DNA from: Arenicella chitinivorans
GTDB taxonomy: Bacteria; Pseudomonadota; Gammaproteobacteria; Arenicellales; Arenicellaceae
Assembly (NCBI RefSeq): GCF_014651515.1
Contig: NZ_BMXA01000001.1
Location: 992,001 to 1,056,000 of the forward strand
Length of the DNA stretch: 64,000 nt
Reading direction: 5' to 3'
Below the pieces are notes generated by a model. It was not told the origin of the DNA. It worked only from the letters and a program-made list of their open reading frames with translations, and ran no database searches. Numbering within the stretch: the first letter of the stretch is position 1; every line of letters begins with the position of its first letter. Positions 27,093-35,731 of the stretch are shown here, piece after piece. Made by a program: the position numbers and the translations under genes.

Positions 27093-27539
27093 ATGAATGT
27101 TTCTCGATCGGCTTTGCTGCCATACAGTGATGCACAGATTTTCGATGTGATCACGGATGTACGTTCGTATCCGGCTTTTCTGGGTTGGTGTACCGGGATG
27201 GAGTTGCTTGAAGAAAGCGATGAACAAATGATTGCCACGCTCACGATTGCCTACAGCAAATTGAATTTCTCTTTCACCACACGCAACACCATGCAGCAAC
27301 ATGATTTGGTCACGATGGAACTTGTGCGTGGCCCATTTAGTCGATTGCGCGGCCGTTGGCAGATTCAGGCGCTCAGTGACGCGGCCTGTAAAGTATCGTT
27401 GGTCATGGACTTTGAGTTTGAAAACAGGCTGACACAGAGATTACTCGGGCGCGTGTTTGAGAATATCGTGGCGACTCAGTTAGATGCCTTTAATCGACGT
27501 GCAGCGCAGTTATACGGAGACCAATATGCACAAAATTGA
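27093..27539 (+). CDS. ratA: RatA / COQ10-like START-domain protein
   Basis: A 148-aa protein of the Coq10/RatA (SRPBCC) family: SALLPYSDAQIFDVITDVRSYPAF opens the domain and FEFENRLTQRLLGRVFENI closes it. The family binds ubiquinone-like lipids; in E. coli the homologue was described as RatA, reported to interfere with ribosome assembly, so the 'toxin' label should be used carefully. I chose ATG 27093, which aligns with family starts; an upstream in-frame start at 27051 adds a non-conserved tail. Its 3' end overlaps the rnfH gene. Confidence 0.88.
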   Translation: MNVSRSALLPYSDAQIFDVITDVRSYPAFLGWCTGMELLEESDEQMIATLTIAYSKLNFSFTTRNTMQQHDLVTMELVRGPFSRLRGRWQIQALSDAACKVSLVMDFEFENRLTQRLLGRVFENIVATQLDAFNRRAAQLYGDQYAQN

Positions 27540-27831
27540 TGTTTCGATCGTCTACGCCACCCGTGAGCAACAGTGGCTGTTTGAGACCACGGTTCCCCGC
27601 GGGACAAGTGCGCTGGAGCTGTATGAAATGAGTGGGTTTGCAGACCAAATTCCGGGCCTGAAAAACACCAACTGTGAAGAACTCGATCTTGGTGTATTTG
27701 CTGACAAGGTCGAAAATGACTACTTGCTTGAAAGCGGCGATCGTGTGGAAATCTACCGCCCCTTGCTGGCCGACCCCAAAGAGGTTCGCCGCCAACTGGC
27801 TTTGGTCGGGAAGACCATGGGTAAGTCCTGA
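27526..27831 (+). CDS. rnfH: RnfH family ubiquitin-like protein (UPF0125)
   Basis: A 101-aa small protein with a beta-grasp look: IDVSIVYATREQQWLFETTV, GTSALELYEMSG and ESGDRVEIYRPLLADPKEVRRQLA. It is the usual partner of ratA in gammaproteobacteria and its role is unproven. ATG 27526 lies inside the 3' end of ratA (overlap 14 nt) with GGAGA about 7 nt upstream; translational coupling is likely. Confidence 0.9.
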   Translation: MHKIDVSIVYATREQQWLFETTVPRGTSALELYEMSGFADQIPGLKNTNCEELDLGVFADKVENDYLLESGDRVEIYRPLLADPKEVRRQLALVGKTMGKS

Positions 27832-27858
27832 GCGATTTGTGCATGCTGCTGTCACCAT

Positions 27859-27886
27859 GTTGGCAGGGAGTTGGCAGGGAGTTGGC
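27859..27886. repeat. Short tandem repeat, 11-bp unit
   Basis: Two complete copies of GTTGGCAGGGA and a partial third (GTTGGC) stand directly in line, 28 nt after the rnfH stop and just before the decayed MFS gene. It may be a slippage product in unconstrained sequence. Confidence 0.7.
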
Positions 27887-27927
27887 TTCCAGGGAATAGG
27901 CCAGTCGATACCGATTCGGTGCATGGT

Positions 27928-28736
27928 GTGTTGGTTTTACTGAATATTTTCAATATAGTCGATCGCAATTTTGTCGCCAGTGTCGGCGCTTTAATTACGC
28001 GTGATCTATAGTTCAGCGATGCGCAGTTCGGCCTGCTCTCAGGCCCGCTGTTGGTATTCTTCTGCGCTGTCACAGGCCTATTTGCTGGCCACCTTGTCAA
28101 TCAACACTTTTGGGGCCAGACTCATTGCGTTAGGCTTTTTGGTTTGGCGCCTTGATACCGCCGTCACGGCTGCAGCTCGGCGCTTTTTTCATGTTGCCAG
28201 TGCGCGAGTGGCGGTTTACGTTGGCAAGGTGACGCTGACACCATCTGCGATGTCGTTGATGTCTGAGTTGTTTCCGGCGCGCCGAAGAGATTTGTTCAGT
28301 GGTCTTTACGATTTAGGATCGCCGATGAGCGCTGGAGCCAGTTTGGTGGTCGCCGGCACGCTGGCCCAATCCCAGATTGGCGGCGATGCTTTTTACTACT
28401 AGGCGGGATTGGTCTAATGTTAGTGCCACTGGTATGGTTGCTCAGAGTCCGGCGTAAATCCACACCGTTGGTATCGAATGGCATGCCTGACCTTGCGATA
28501 GGCCACCAACCAATATAGCGTAGTTCAGGGTGCGCCCGCAGGCGAGTGGACTTGTCTTGGGGCGACATGTTTTCATCTACAACTCGGCGCGGGTCGGTTT
28601 GTGCCGGTATGGCTGACGTGAACGAGAAATTTGCGCTGCGATGATAGTGCCGCGTTACGGATAGTTGTTTGTTGTGGTTGGGGTTCTGAGTCTGCTGGCG
28701 ATGGTGTGTGTTTATCTTTGAGCAAGACAATTTGCC
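27928..28736 (+). pseudogene. Degenerate MFS transporter
   Basis: Reading from GTG 27928 gives VLVLLNIFNIVDRNF, then GALITRDL, an in-frame TAG at 28009-28011, then FSDAQFGLLSGPLLVFFCAV: the first two spans of a major facilitator of the spinster/hexuronate-like type. Near 28110 the match moves to another frame (LIALGFLVWRLDTAVTAAAR, then LTPSAMSLMSELFPARRRDL) until a stop at 28402. The first frame phase then resumes (LLGGIGLMLVPLVWLLRVRR). Weaker pieces to about 28735 (LFVVVGVLSLLAMVCVYL) look like later spans, with much of the C-terminal half missing. At least one nonsense change, two frame changes and deletions make it inactive. It lies just upstream of a Crp-like regulator and a TonB receptor and may once have been their inner-membrane partner. 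Confidence 0.75.
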
Positions 28737-28853
28737 ATAGGCGTTGCCGTTTAGCGTAACGTGAAATGTTTGCAAATTCGATATTCTCTGACTATGTTCA
28801 TACGCAGTGATTGGGAATGCTTTAAGCCAGACAATGAGGAAGAGTGGCGCATA

Positions 28854-29558
28854 ATGAGCAATGACGCGTTGGCTAATTTTGCAATTATCCGTGACTGTCT
28901 GTGGTTTACTAACCTACCAGAGATAGCTTTAAAAGTACTCGCATCACGCGCTTACCGCAAACGCTATCGGGATGATCAGTTTCTGTATCGGGTTGGTGAA
29001 AGGCAAACGAATTTATTTTGTGTGTTATCGGGGCGAATTCGCGTCAATGTGACCGGGTTGCGGGGTCAGGAGTTTGTGTTAGCTAATCTAAGTGAAGGCG
29101 CATGGTTAGGTGAAGCGGCTATCGCCGGCAATCAGTCCAGAATGCTCGCAGTCAGAGTTGATATGCCAGCTGAAATGCTGGTGTTGCCCGCAGCCGCAGT
29201 GGTGGAAGTCGCGAATGCGTATCCGTTGGTATATCGAAACCTCTTTAACGACACGATGAATCGGTCGGGCATGGTGTACGAATTATTCGCCGGGATACTG
29301 TTTTTGTCGCTCAAGGCGCGACTTGCAGGCCGCATACTTTGGTTGGCAGAACAGTATGGCGAGACAACCGAAGCGGGGTTGGAGATTAAAACGAAGCTCA
29401 GCCAAACTGACTTGGCTAATATGACCATGGGATCCCGCCAACGTGTCAATAAAACGCTACGCGCATGGACCACTGAAGGCGTGCTTGGTCGTGATGGCGG
29501 TCATTATGTGATTTACAATATCGCCGGTCTGTATCGAGATTTTATGCACGAACACTAA
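28854..29558 (+). CDS. Crp/Fnr family transcriptional regulator
   Basis: A 234-aa regulator: an N-terminal cyclic-nucleotide-type beta-roll (FLYRVGERQTNLFCVLSGRI, NLSEGAWLGEAAIAG), a dimerisation helix, and a C-terminal winged helix-turn-helix (KLSQTDLANMTMGSRQRVNK). It lacks the four-cysteine pattern of FNR, so an oxygen-sensing cluster is unlikely; the ligand is unknown. I prefer ATG 28854, which has GAGGAAGAG 9 nt upstream; the open frame reaches back to 28761 without family-like sequence. It probably regulates the downstream TonB receptor and catabolic genes, by position only. Confidence 0.88.
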   Translation: MSNDALANFAIIRDCLWFTNLPEIALKVLASRAYRKRYRDDQFLYRVGERQTNLFCVLSGRIRVNVTGLRGQEFVLANLSEGAWLGEAAIAGNQSRMLAVRVDMPAEMLVLPAAAVVEVANAYPLVYRNLFNDTMNRSGMVYELFAGILFLSLKARLAGRILWLAEQYGETTEAGLEIKTKLSQTDLANMTMGSRQRVNKTLRAWTTEGVLGRDGGHYVIYNIAGLYRDFMHEH

Positions 29559-29915
29559 GTCCTGTTCGACGACCGCCGATTGCGGCTTGTTTACGTGTTT
29601 GAAGGGGTTGCGTTGATCCGCGTTAATCTCGTAGTTAATGACTCGTTCCGCGAGACGTTTTATGTTGGTACATTCACACTCGAAATAGGCAATATGTCTT
29701 TGAAGATCGCCGGATTAATGGTAATAATAAGGTTAGCAAGTCCGTAATTACTTCCAGACAAAAATTACACCGTCGTACACAGCTGGAAATGGTGACGATT
29801 TAATGGCATGTGTGGCGGGTTGGTAACATACGAAGGGGCAGTGGTTCAAACTGCATAGAGCAGGCTAAGCCCCAATTAATAACTTGAAAACAAATCCGTA
29901 GAGGAGGAGTAGTAA
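29559..29915. other. Intergenic region between the Crp-like regulator and the TonB receptor
   Basis: 357 nt with no gene. It holds a possible sigma70 promoter (see separate entry), a small inverted repeat (CTCG, 5 nt, CGAG near 29642) and a purine-rich Shine-Dalgarno GAGGAGGAG before the receptor. I looked for Crp (TGTGA/TCACA) and FNR (TTGAT/ATCAA) palindromes and found only half-sites (TTGAT near 29613). Confidence 0.5.
29700..29727 (+). promoter_or_regulatory. Candidate promoter of the TonB receptor gene
   Basis: TTGAAG (29700-29705) and TAATAA (29722-29727) are spaced 16 nt, a reasonable -35/-10 pair. It would give a leader of about 180 nt. Supported by motif only. Confidence 0.3.
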
Positions 29916-32432
29916 ATGTCATTAAGTTTACGAAGAGTAGCTGCAGCATTAGCCCTTGCTGGTGTCGCGGCGCCCGGTGTGAGCATCGCACAAGATGATT
30001 CATCACCGTTTATCGAAGAGATTGTGGTCACCGCTACCAAGCGGGCTCAAACCTTACAAGACATTCCAATTGCGGTGTCGGTCACATCGTCAGATACTAT
30101 CGAGCGCGCTCAGATCCAGGACATCAGTGATCTACAAAGCGTGGTACCAAGCTTGCGCGTGAGCCAGTTGCAAAGTTCCACCAACACCAATTTCGTAATT
30201 CGTGGTTTCGGGAATGGTGCGAACAACCCGGGTATTGAGCCATCTGTTGGTGTGTTCATCGACGGCGTTTATCGTTCTCGTTCCGCTGGCGCCATTTCTG
30301 ATTTACCTAATTTGGAGCGTGTGGAAGTTCTGCGTGGTCCGCAAAGTACGTTGTTCGGTAAGAACGCATCGGCTGGTGTCATCAACGTTGTTACGGCGAA
30401 GCCATCAGGCGAAACAGCCGGCAAAATTTCCGGGACCATCGGCAATTATGGCCAATTAATCGCTAAGGGCTATGTGGAGAGCGCGTTCAGTGATACGGCA
30501 GCGTTCAGCTTGTCAGCATCGACCAATACGCGCGATGGCTATGTCGAAAATCTGGCCACTGGCGGCGAGTTAAACGACCGTGATCGTCAGTCTTTCCGCG
30601 GCCAATTGTTGTTGAACCCAAGCGACGCGACTGAGATTCGTTTCATTGCAGACTACGACACAATCGACGAGAAGTGCTGCGCCACAGTCAACCTGATCAG
30701 CGGTCCTGCCACTAATGCGATTCGTTTTGCGGGCGGCAATATCGTTGCAAATGATCCTGAAGCGCTGACGACTTATACGAACATTGATCCAAACAACCAG
30801 CTGGATAACACCGGCTTGTCAATGCAGATCGATCATGACTTCGACAGCTTTACGTTTACCTCGATTTCGTCGTTCCGAAATGTCGATTCGCGTTATGACA
30901 TCGATGCAGATTTCACCAGTGCCGATGTGATTACCAACGAAATTCTGACTGATATCGATACCTTTACTCAAGAGTTCCGTCTCACGTCAAACAGTGGCGA
31001 GTTCATGGACTGGATGGTTGGCGGTTTCTATTTTGACGAATCCATCGACTATCAGGACGACCTGCCATTTGGTACTGCGTATCGTCGTTACCTCGATGCG
31101 TTGGCCGTTGGTGCTGGTGCGCCTGGCGCAATTGGCACAGTTGAAGCCATTCTCGGCCTGCCCGTTGGTCAAGCGTTCGGCCAAGTAGGCCAAGGTTTTA
31201 CCCATCAGTCGACATTGGATAACCAAGCGATTTCGTTATTTACTCAGCTTGATTTTCATTTGACCGATTCGTTCACTGCAACGGTTGGATTGAGCTACAC
31301 CAAAGACGAAAAAGAAGCCTCGACGCGTCAAACACGTGGCGATGCGTTTTCAGGTGTTGACCGTGTTGAATTGGGTACCGGCGTGATTTTTAACCAAATC
31401 ACAGGTTTAGCGCCAACCCCACAAAACTTCGCGTTGGTGCCGCAAGCGTTCCAAGCGGCGGCTGGGCTGGCTTCGAATCCTGCGACCAACCCGTTCACTG
31501 GTTTGCAGGCGTTTCAGTTCTTGCCACCCTACGTGGATTTTCCGAACGCGGTGGAAGACGGCAAATCTGACGACGATGAATTGACCTACACGTTGCGCCT
31601 CGCATACGACATTAGTGACAGCTTGAATGTGTATGCTGGTGCATCTACGGGTTTCAAGGCGACGTCTTGGAACTTGAGTCGTGACGCACGTCCGTTCGCG
31701 GAAGACGTGGCAGCGTTAACAGCTGCCGGGTTGCGTACAGCAAACTTGATTCCAGGCACGCGTTTCGCAGGTCCGGAAGAAGCCACGGTGTATGAAATCG
31801 GTTTGAAATCCAGTTTTGAGCGCGGTTCCTTTAACTTGGCACTCTTCGATCAATCGATTGAGGGCTTTCAGTCAAACGCCTTTATTGGTACAGGGTTTAA
31901 CCTGACCAACGCCGGTAAACAATCAACGGTCGGTGCTGAGTTTGATTTGGTGGTTTACCCCACTGATTCACTGCAGTTGACCTTAGGCGGTACTTGGCTG
32001 GATCCAAAGTACGATTCATTCGTTGGTGCAGGACGTGATCCTTTAACGGGTGTGGTGACGGATTTAAGTGGAGAGAAAGCGGCGAACATCAATGAATGGA
32101 GCTTGTCGGCATCTTTTACCTATCGCTTTAACATTGGCTCTAATGATGCATACTTCCGTGGTGACTACTTCTATGAAGACTTAGTCCAAATCGGCGATAG
32201 AAACCCGAATCCAACAATCGATGTTTCTCAGTTCGATCGCGAAACTAAGAACCTAAACTTGGCCGCGGGCATCAATACTGAAAGCGGACTTGGCTTTTCA
32301 GTTTGGGTGCGTAATGCCACCGATCATGTTTCATTGATCAGTGCGTTCCCATCCGTCGCTCAGTCGGGTAGCTTCACGGGTTATCGTACGCAACCACGCA
32401 CTTACGGTGTCACAATCTCTAAAGACTTCTAA
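29916..32432 (+). CDS. TonB-dependent outer-membrane receptor
   Basis: An 838-aa receptor with a signal peptide (about 1-25, ending VSIAQ), a TonB-box-like EEIVVTAT, the plug domain (IPIAVSVTSSDTIERAQIQD ... FIDGVYRSRSAG ... LRGPQSTLFGKNASAGVINV) and a 22-strand-type barrel ending in YGVTISKDF with terminal Phe. There is no N-terminal STN signalling domain. It belongs to the iron-complex/organic-substrate class abundant in oligotrophic marine Proteobacteria; the substrate cannot be read off. Shine-Dalgarno GAGGAGGAG is strong. A terminator follows. Its setting beside catabolic genes suggests uptake of a carbon compound, though a siderophore is possible. Confidence 0.93.
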   Translation: MSLSLRRVAAALALAGVAAPGVSIAQDDSSPFIEEIVVTATKRAQTLQDIPIAVSVTSSDTIERAQIQDISDLQSVVPSLRVSQLQSSTNTNFVIRGFGNGANNPGIEPSVGVFIDGVYRSRSAGAISDLPNLERVEVLRGPQSTLFGKNASAGVINVVTAKPSGETAGKISGTIGNYGQLIAKGYVESAFSDTAAFSLSASTNTRDGYVENLATGGELNDRDRQSFRGQLLLNPSDATEIRFIADYDTIDEKCCATVNLISGPATNAIRFAGGNIVANDPEALTTYTNIDPNNQLDNTGLSMQIDHDFDSFTFTSISSFRNVDSRYDIDADFTSADVITNEILTDIDTFTQEFRLTSNSGEFMDWMVGGFYFDESIDYQDDLPFGTAYRRYLDALAVGAGAPGAIGTVEAILGLPVGQAFGQVGQGFTHQSTLDNQAISLFTQLDFHLTDSFTATVGLSYTKDEKEASTRQTRGDAFSGVDRVELGTGVIFNQITGLAPTPQNFALVPQAFQAAAGLASNPATNPFTGLQAFQFLPPYVDFPNAVEDGKSDDDELTYTLRLAYDISDSLNVYAGASTGFKATSWNLSRDARPFAEDVAALTAAGLRTANLIPGTRFAGPEEATVYEIGLKSSFERGSFNLALFDQSIEGFQSNAFIGTGFNLTNAGKQSTVGAEFDLVVYPTDSLQLTLGGTWLDPKYDSFVGAGRDPLTGVVTDLSGEKAANINEWSLSASFTYRFNIGSNDAYFRGDYFYEDLVQIGDRNPNPTIDVSQFDRETKNLNLAAGINTESGLGFSVWVRNATDHVSLISAFPSVAQSGSFTGYRTQPRTYGVTISKDF

Positions 32433-32480
32433 ACCGGAGTCGTTGTGATCCGTCTATAATGTACGTGAAACAGCGCAAAA

Positions 32481-32516
32481 CCGGCGTCGAGCATTGACTC
32501 GACGCCGGTTTTTTTT
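32481..32516 (+). terminator. Rho-independent terminator after the TonB receptor
   Basis: CCGGCGTCGAG and CTCGACGCCGG form a perfect 11-bp stem with a 6-nt loop (CATTGA), followed by eight T. It cleanly separates the receptor transcript from the downstream dehydrogenase operon. Confidence 0.95.
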
Positions 32517-32559
32517 AATCCATCGAAAGGTAAACGCGCTCTAAAATAGGTCTTTAATC

Positions 32560-33690
32560 ATGACACACGTTTTTAAAACGGTCCCTACTATTGAAATTGG
32601 GGCAGGGTGCAGCAAGACACTCCACGATGTTTGCCTACGAGTCGGTATTAGTAAGCCTTTCATCGTGTCTGATCCTGGCGTAGTGAAATGTGGAATACTA
32701 AAGCCTGCAATGGCGAGTATTGAGGACTACGTTTTGTATCAGGATGTGGTGGCTGACCCGCCACAGGCCACAGTTGAAGCAGCAATAGAACAAGCTATTA
32801 GGTCACAATGTGACGGTGTGGTCGGTTTTGGCGGCGGCAGCTCCATGGATGTGGCAAAACTCGTTGCGGTTGCCGCGCTGGGCGACCAACATCTGACCGA
32901 CATGTATGGTGTTGATATGATCTCAGGTGGTCGTTTGCCGCTGATCCAGATTCCAACCACAGCGGGTACGGGTTCCGAGGCGACTGCGGTGGCGATAGTA
33001 ACGACTGGTGAGCACACTAAATCTGGCGTTGTGTCTTATCGATTGTTTGCGGATGCAATTTTACTGGATGCTGAGCTGACAGTAGGACTGCCCCCAGCAG
33101 TGACGGCCGCGACTGGTATTGATGCCATGGTGCATGCGATTGAAGCCTACACCAGTAAACGTTTGAAAAACCCGATTTCCGATATGCTTGCACTGCAAGC
33201 ACTTGGATTGTTGTCTGCCAACATCAAAGCAGCTGTAATCAATGGCACGGATATTGTTGCGCGCGAGAAGATGTTGCTGGGCGCGATGTTGGCCGGTCAA
33301 GCCTTTGCCAACGCACCGGTCGGCGCGGTGCATGCGCTCGCTTATCCGCTGGGCGGTATCTACCACATTCCTCACGGTTTAAGTAATTCGTTGGTGCTGC
33401 CGCATGTACTTCGCTTTAATGCCGAGTACGCTGCCACGATGTACGATGAATTGGCGGCTGTGGTCTTTGGTTCAGTCGAGCCAAACGCCGGTGCGTACCA
33501 GTTGGCAGATTATTTTTACGCGTTGGCCCAAGAGCTTGGCTTACCCGTTGCATTACGCGCTATGAATATTGAAGAGGGCGGCTTATCGGAGCTGGCCGAA
33601 CAATCAATGTTGCAGGAACGCCTTCTGATCAATAATCCTCGTACCGTTGCACTGGATGAGGCATTGATGATTTATCAACAAGCGTATTGA
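32560..33690 (+). CDS. Iron-containing alcohol dehydrogenase
   Basis: A 376-aa group III (Fe-type) alcohol dehydrogenase. The NAD-binding motif is GGGSSMDVAK (91-100), followed by PTTAGTGSEATAVAIVT. Metal ligands sit in GIDAMVHAIEAY (Asp, His) and AYPLGGIYHIPHGLSN (His residues). It oxidises an alcohol or reduces an aldehyde in the cytoplasm; the substrate is unknown. It is the first gene of an operon with a hotdog thioesterase, a MaoC protein and an SDR, which suggests turnover of an alcohol or acyl-CoA. AGGTC lies about 12 nt before the ATG. Confidence 0.92.
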   Translation: MTHVFKTVPTIEIGAGCSKTLHDVCLRVGISKPFIVSDPGVVKCGILKPAMASIEDYVLYQDVVADPPQATVEAAIEQAIRSQCDGVVGFGGGSSMDVAKLVAVAALGDQHLTDMYGVDMISGGRLPLIQIPTTAGTGSEATAVAIVTTGEHTKSGVVSYRLFADAILLDAELTVGLPPAVTAATGIDAMVHAIEAYTSKRLKNPISDMLALQALGLLSANIKAAVINGTDIVAREKMLLGAMLAGQAFANAPVGAVHALAYPLGGIYHIPHGLSNSLVLPHVLRFNAEYAATMYDELAAVVFGSVEPNAGAYQLADYFYALAQELGLPVALRAMNIEEGGLSELAEQSMLQERLLINNPRTVALDEALMIYQQAY

Positions 33691-33706
33691 GAATAGTGAG
33701 GTGAGT

Positions 33707-34129
33707 ATGAGTTCTCAGCGAGATCAATACGCTTATTTTGCGCCAATTACCACGCGCTGGCACGACAACGATATCTATGGGCACGTCAATAATGTGGTGT
33801 ATTACAGTTACTTTGATAGCGTGGCCAATCGTTTTTTGATTGAACAGGGCGGGCTCGATATCCATCAAGCCGACATCGTGGGCTTTGTGGTCAATTCCAC
33901 GTGCCACTATCATTCACCCGTTGCATACCCGGAACCCTTGGAAGGCGGGTTTAAGGTCAATAAGCTGGGTAATAGCTCGGTAGAATACGGGTTAGCAATT
34001 TTTCAACAGAATGCTGACATGGCTTCTGCCAGTGGCAGCTTCACACATGTGTTTGTGGATCGTCATACTGGCAAGTCGGTGAGCATACCAAAATCAATTC
34101 GGCAGGCGCTCGAATCTGCCATTCGCTAA
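33707..34129 (+). CDS. Hotdog-fold acyl-CoA thioesterase (4HBT-like)
   Basis: A 140-aa thioesterase of the YbgC/4-hydroxybenzoyl-CoA type. The signature is TTRWHDNDIYGHVNNVVYYSYF, in which the Asp of DNDIYGHVNN is the probable catalytic residue. I chose ATG 33707 with GAGGTGA just upstream; GTG 33701 is 6 nt earlier. It lies 16 nt after the dehydrogenase and 13 nt before the MaoC gene. Likely hydrolyses a small or aromatic acyl-CoA, but the chain specificity cannot be seen. Confidence 0.88.
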   Translation: MSSQRDQYAYFAPITTRWHDNDIYGHVNNVVYYSYFDSVANRFLIEQGGLDIHQADIVGFVVNSTCHYHSPVAYPEPLEGGFKVNKLGNSSVEYGLAIFQQNADMASASGSFTHVFVDRHTGKSVSIPKSIRQALESAIR

Positions 34130-34142
34130 ATTAGGAGTAAGT

Positions 34143-34604
34143 ATGGGAAAAACAGTGAGTCCTGACGCTATCGCGTCAGAAATAGGTAATGAAATTGGCG
34201 TGTCAGACTGGTTCGAAGTTACTCAGGAAAACGTGAACAAGTTTGCCGATGTCACCTTAGATCACCAATTCATTCATATTAATCCAGAGCAAGCTGCCAA
34301 GACGCCATTTGGCGGTACCATTGCGCATGGGTTTTACACCATGTCGATGTTGTCACACTTTTCTGAGAACGGATGCGGATTGCGCGTAGAAGGCACCAAA
34401 ATGGGTGTGAACTATGGTTGCGACAAACTCCGATTTATTCATCCAGTACGTGTTGGTTCACGAATCCGTGGCCGCTCGGTATTGAAAGAGGTTCAAGAAA
34501 AACAACCTGGGCAATTTTTATTCAAACAAGAAATCACTGTGGAAATCGAAGACGTCGATAAGCCAGCGCTCATTGCAGAGTGGCTGACCATGGTGTTTGT
34601 GTAA
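34143..34604 (+). CDS. MaoC-like (R)-specific enoyl-CoA hydratase
   Basis: A 153-aa single-hotdog MaoC domain. The hydratase-2 motif is VTLDHQFIHINPEQAAKTPF followed by GGTIAHGFYTMSMLSHF, with the catalytic Asp/His pair in DHQFIHINP. MaoC enzymes add water to trans-2-enoyl-CoA giving the (R)-3-hydroxy product. GGAG lies 6 nt before the ATG. The next gene encodes an HSD17B4-like SDR, the natural following step. Confidence 0.9.
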   Translation: MGKTVSPDAIASEIGNEIGVSDWFEVTQENVNKFADVTLDHQFIHINPEQAAKTPFGGTIAHGFYTMSMLSHFSENGCGLRVEGTKMGVNYGCDKLRFIHPVRVGSRIRGRSVLKEVQEKQPGQFLFKQEITVEIEDVDKPALIAEWLTMVFV

Positions 34605-34626
34605 CTGAGAGATTGAGGAAGAGAAA

Positions 34627-35547
34627 ATGAGTATCAGTTTTGAAAACCAAGTTGCGATCGTCACGGGTGCTGGTAACGGTCTGGGCCGCAGCCATGCACT
34701 CGAATTAGCACGCCGTGGGGCAAAAGTGGTGGTGAATGACCTCGGTGGTGCGCGTGATGGCACAGGTGGTTCCAGCGACGCGGCACGTGAAGTCGTCGCC
34801 TTGATTGAAAACGATGGCGGTGAAGCAATTGCTAACGGCGCTAACGTCGCCAAATATGATGAAGTCGAAGCCATGGTGAAACAGGCTGTCGACAAGTGGG
34901 GACACGTTGATGTGTTGGTCAACAATGCCGGTATTCTGCGCGATAAAACTTTTGCCAAAATGTCGTTGGACGACTTTTCCTCCGTTGTTGATGTGCACCT
35001 GATGGGCAGCGTTAACTGCACCAAAGCGGTCTGGGAACAGATGCGTGAACAAAATTATGGGCGTATCGTGATGACGACATCTTCGAGTGGTATGTACGGT
35101 AATTTTGGTCAGGCCAACTACGGTGCCGCCAAAATGGCATTGGTCGGTTTTATGAATACGCTGGTGCTGGAAGGCAAAAAATACGGGATACACGTGAACA
35201 CCTTGTCGCCAACGGCGGGTACTCGCATGTTGGAGGACATTATCGAAGATAAACAGGTGATGGATATCATGAGCGTGGAGTCGGTTACCGCTGGTCTAAT
35301 CACGCTGTGTGACAAAGAAGCACCAAATAGAACAATATTATGTGCAGGCGCCGGTGGTTACGCGGTGACGCATATTTATGAAACGGAAGGTATTTATCTG
35401 CCACCGGAAGCGCAAACACCAGAAGAAGTGCGCCGCAACTTCGCTGCGATTGACGATCCTGATGGGGAAAAATTATTTACTGCTGGATTCGAACAAACAA
35501 ACAAGTTTGTTGAGAAGGCAATTGCTTATCTTAAGTCGAAAGCATAA
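34627..35547 (+). CDS. HSD17B4-like SDR, probable (R)-3-hydroxyacyl-CoA dehydrogenase
   Basis: A 306-aa SDR resembling the dehydrogenase part of peroxisomal multifunctional enzyme 2. It shows TGAGNGLGRSHALELARRG, then VVNDLGGARDGTGGSSDAA, which is typical of that branch, then NNAGILRDKTF, catalytic TSSSGMYGN and YGAAK. The extended C-terminus is longer than in plain FabG proteins. With the adjacent MaoC protein it could carry out hydration and oxidation of enoyl-CoA through the R isomer. GAGGAAGAG precedes the ATG. It is the last gene of the operon. Confidence 0.85.
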   Translation: MSISFENQVAIVTGAGNGLGRSHALELARRGAKVVVNDLGGARDGTGGSSDAAREVVALIENDGGEAIANGANVAKYDEVEAMVKQAVDKWGHVDVLVNNAGILRDKTFAKMSLDDFSSVVDVHLMGSVNCTKAVWEQMREQNYGRIVMTTSSSGMYGNFGQANYGAAKMALVGFMNTLVLEGKKYGIHVNTLSPTAGTRMLEDIIEDKQVMDIMSVESVTAGLITLCDKEAPNRTILCAGAGGYAVTHIYETEGIYLPPEAQTPEEVRRNFAAIDDPDGEKLFTAGFEQTNKFVEKAIAYLKSKA

Positions 35548-35550
35548 AAA

Positions 35551-35576
35551 AAAGCCTGCTCAAAGAGAGCAGGCCG
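35551..35576 (-). terminator. Minus-strand terminator downstream of the TonB-like gene
   Basis: GCCTGCTC and GAGCAGGC (35554-35561, 35567-35574) form an 8-bp stem with a 5-nt loop. The A-run just before it becomes the T-run on the minus strand, so it would stop minus-strand transcripts. It also lies right after the SDR stop (TAA 35545-35547) and may help end that operon. Confidence 0.7.
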
Positions 35577-35614
35577 AATGGAGCGACAAATCAGGCTGTA
35601 AATAATGCAAAAAT

Positions 35615-35641
35615 GGAGGTTGGCCGTAAAAGCCAACCTCC
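35615..35641 (-). terminator. Second hairpin in the convergent gap
   Basis: GGAGGTTGGC (35615-35624) pairs perfectly with GCCAACCTCC (35632-35641), loop 7 nt. On the minus strand it is followed by ATTTTTG, so it is the nearer terminator for the minus-strand gene ending at 35732. Confidence 0.65.
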
Positions 35642-35731
35642 TAAACCACGAGTGTATGAATTACTAAGGATATTGTTATAAGAATTCGTTTCTGTGTTTA
35701 TTTTTGCAGTTAGTGAATTTTTCTTTGACGT

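Noticed and set aside
28296-28775. 159-codon minus-strand open frame across the decayed MFS gene
   Set aside because: The plus strand carries recognisable transporter sequence in pieces, so the minus frame is a by-product of its composition.
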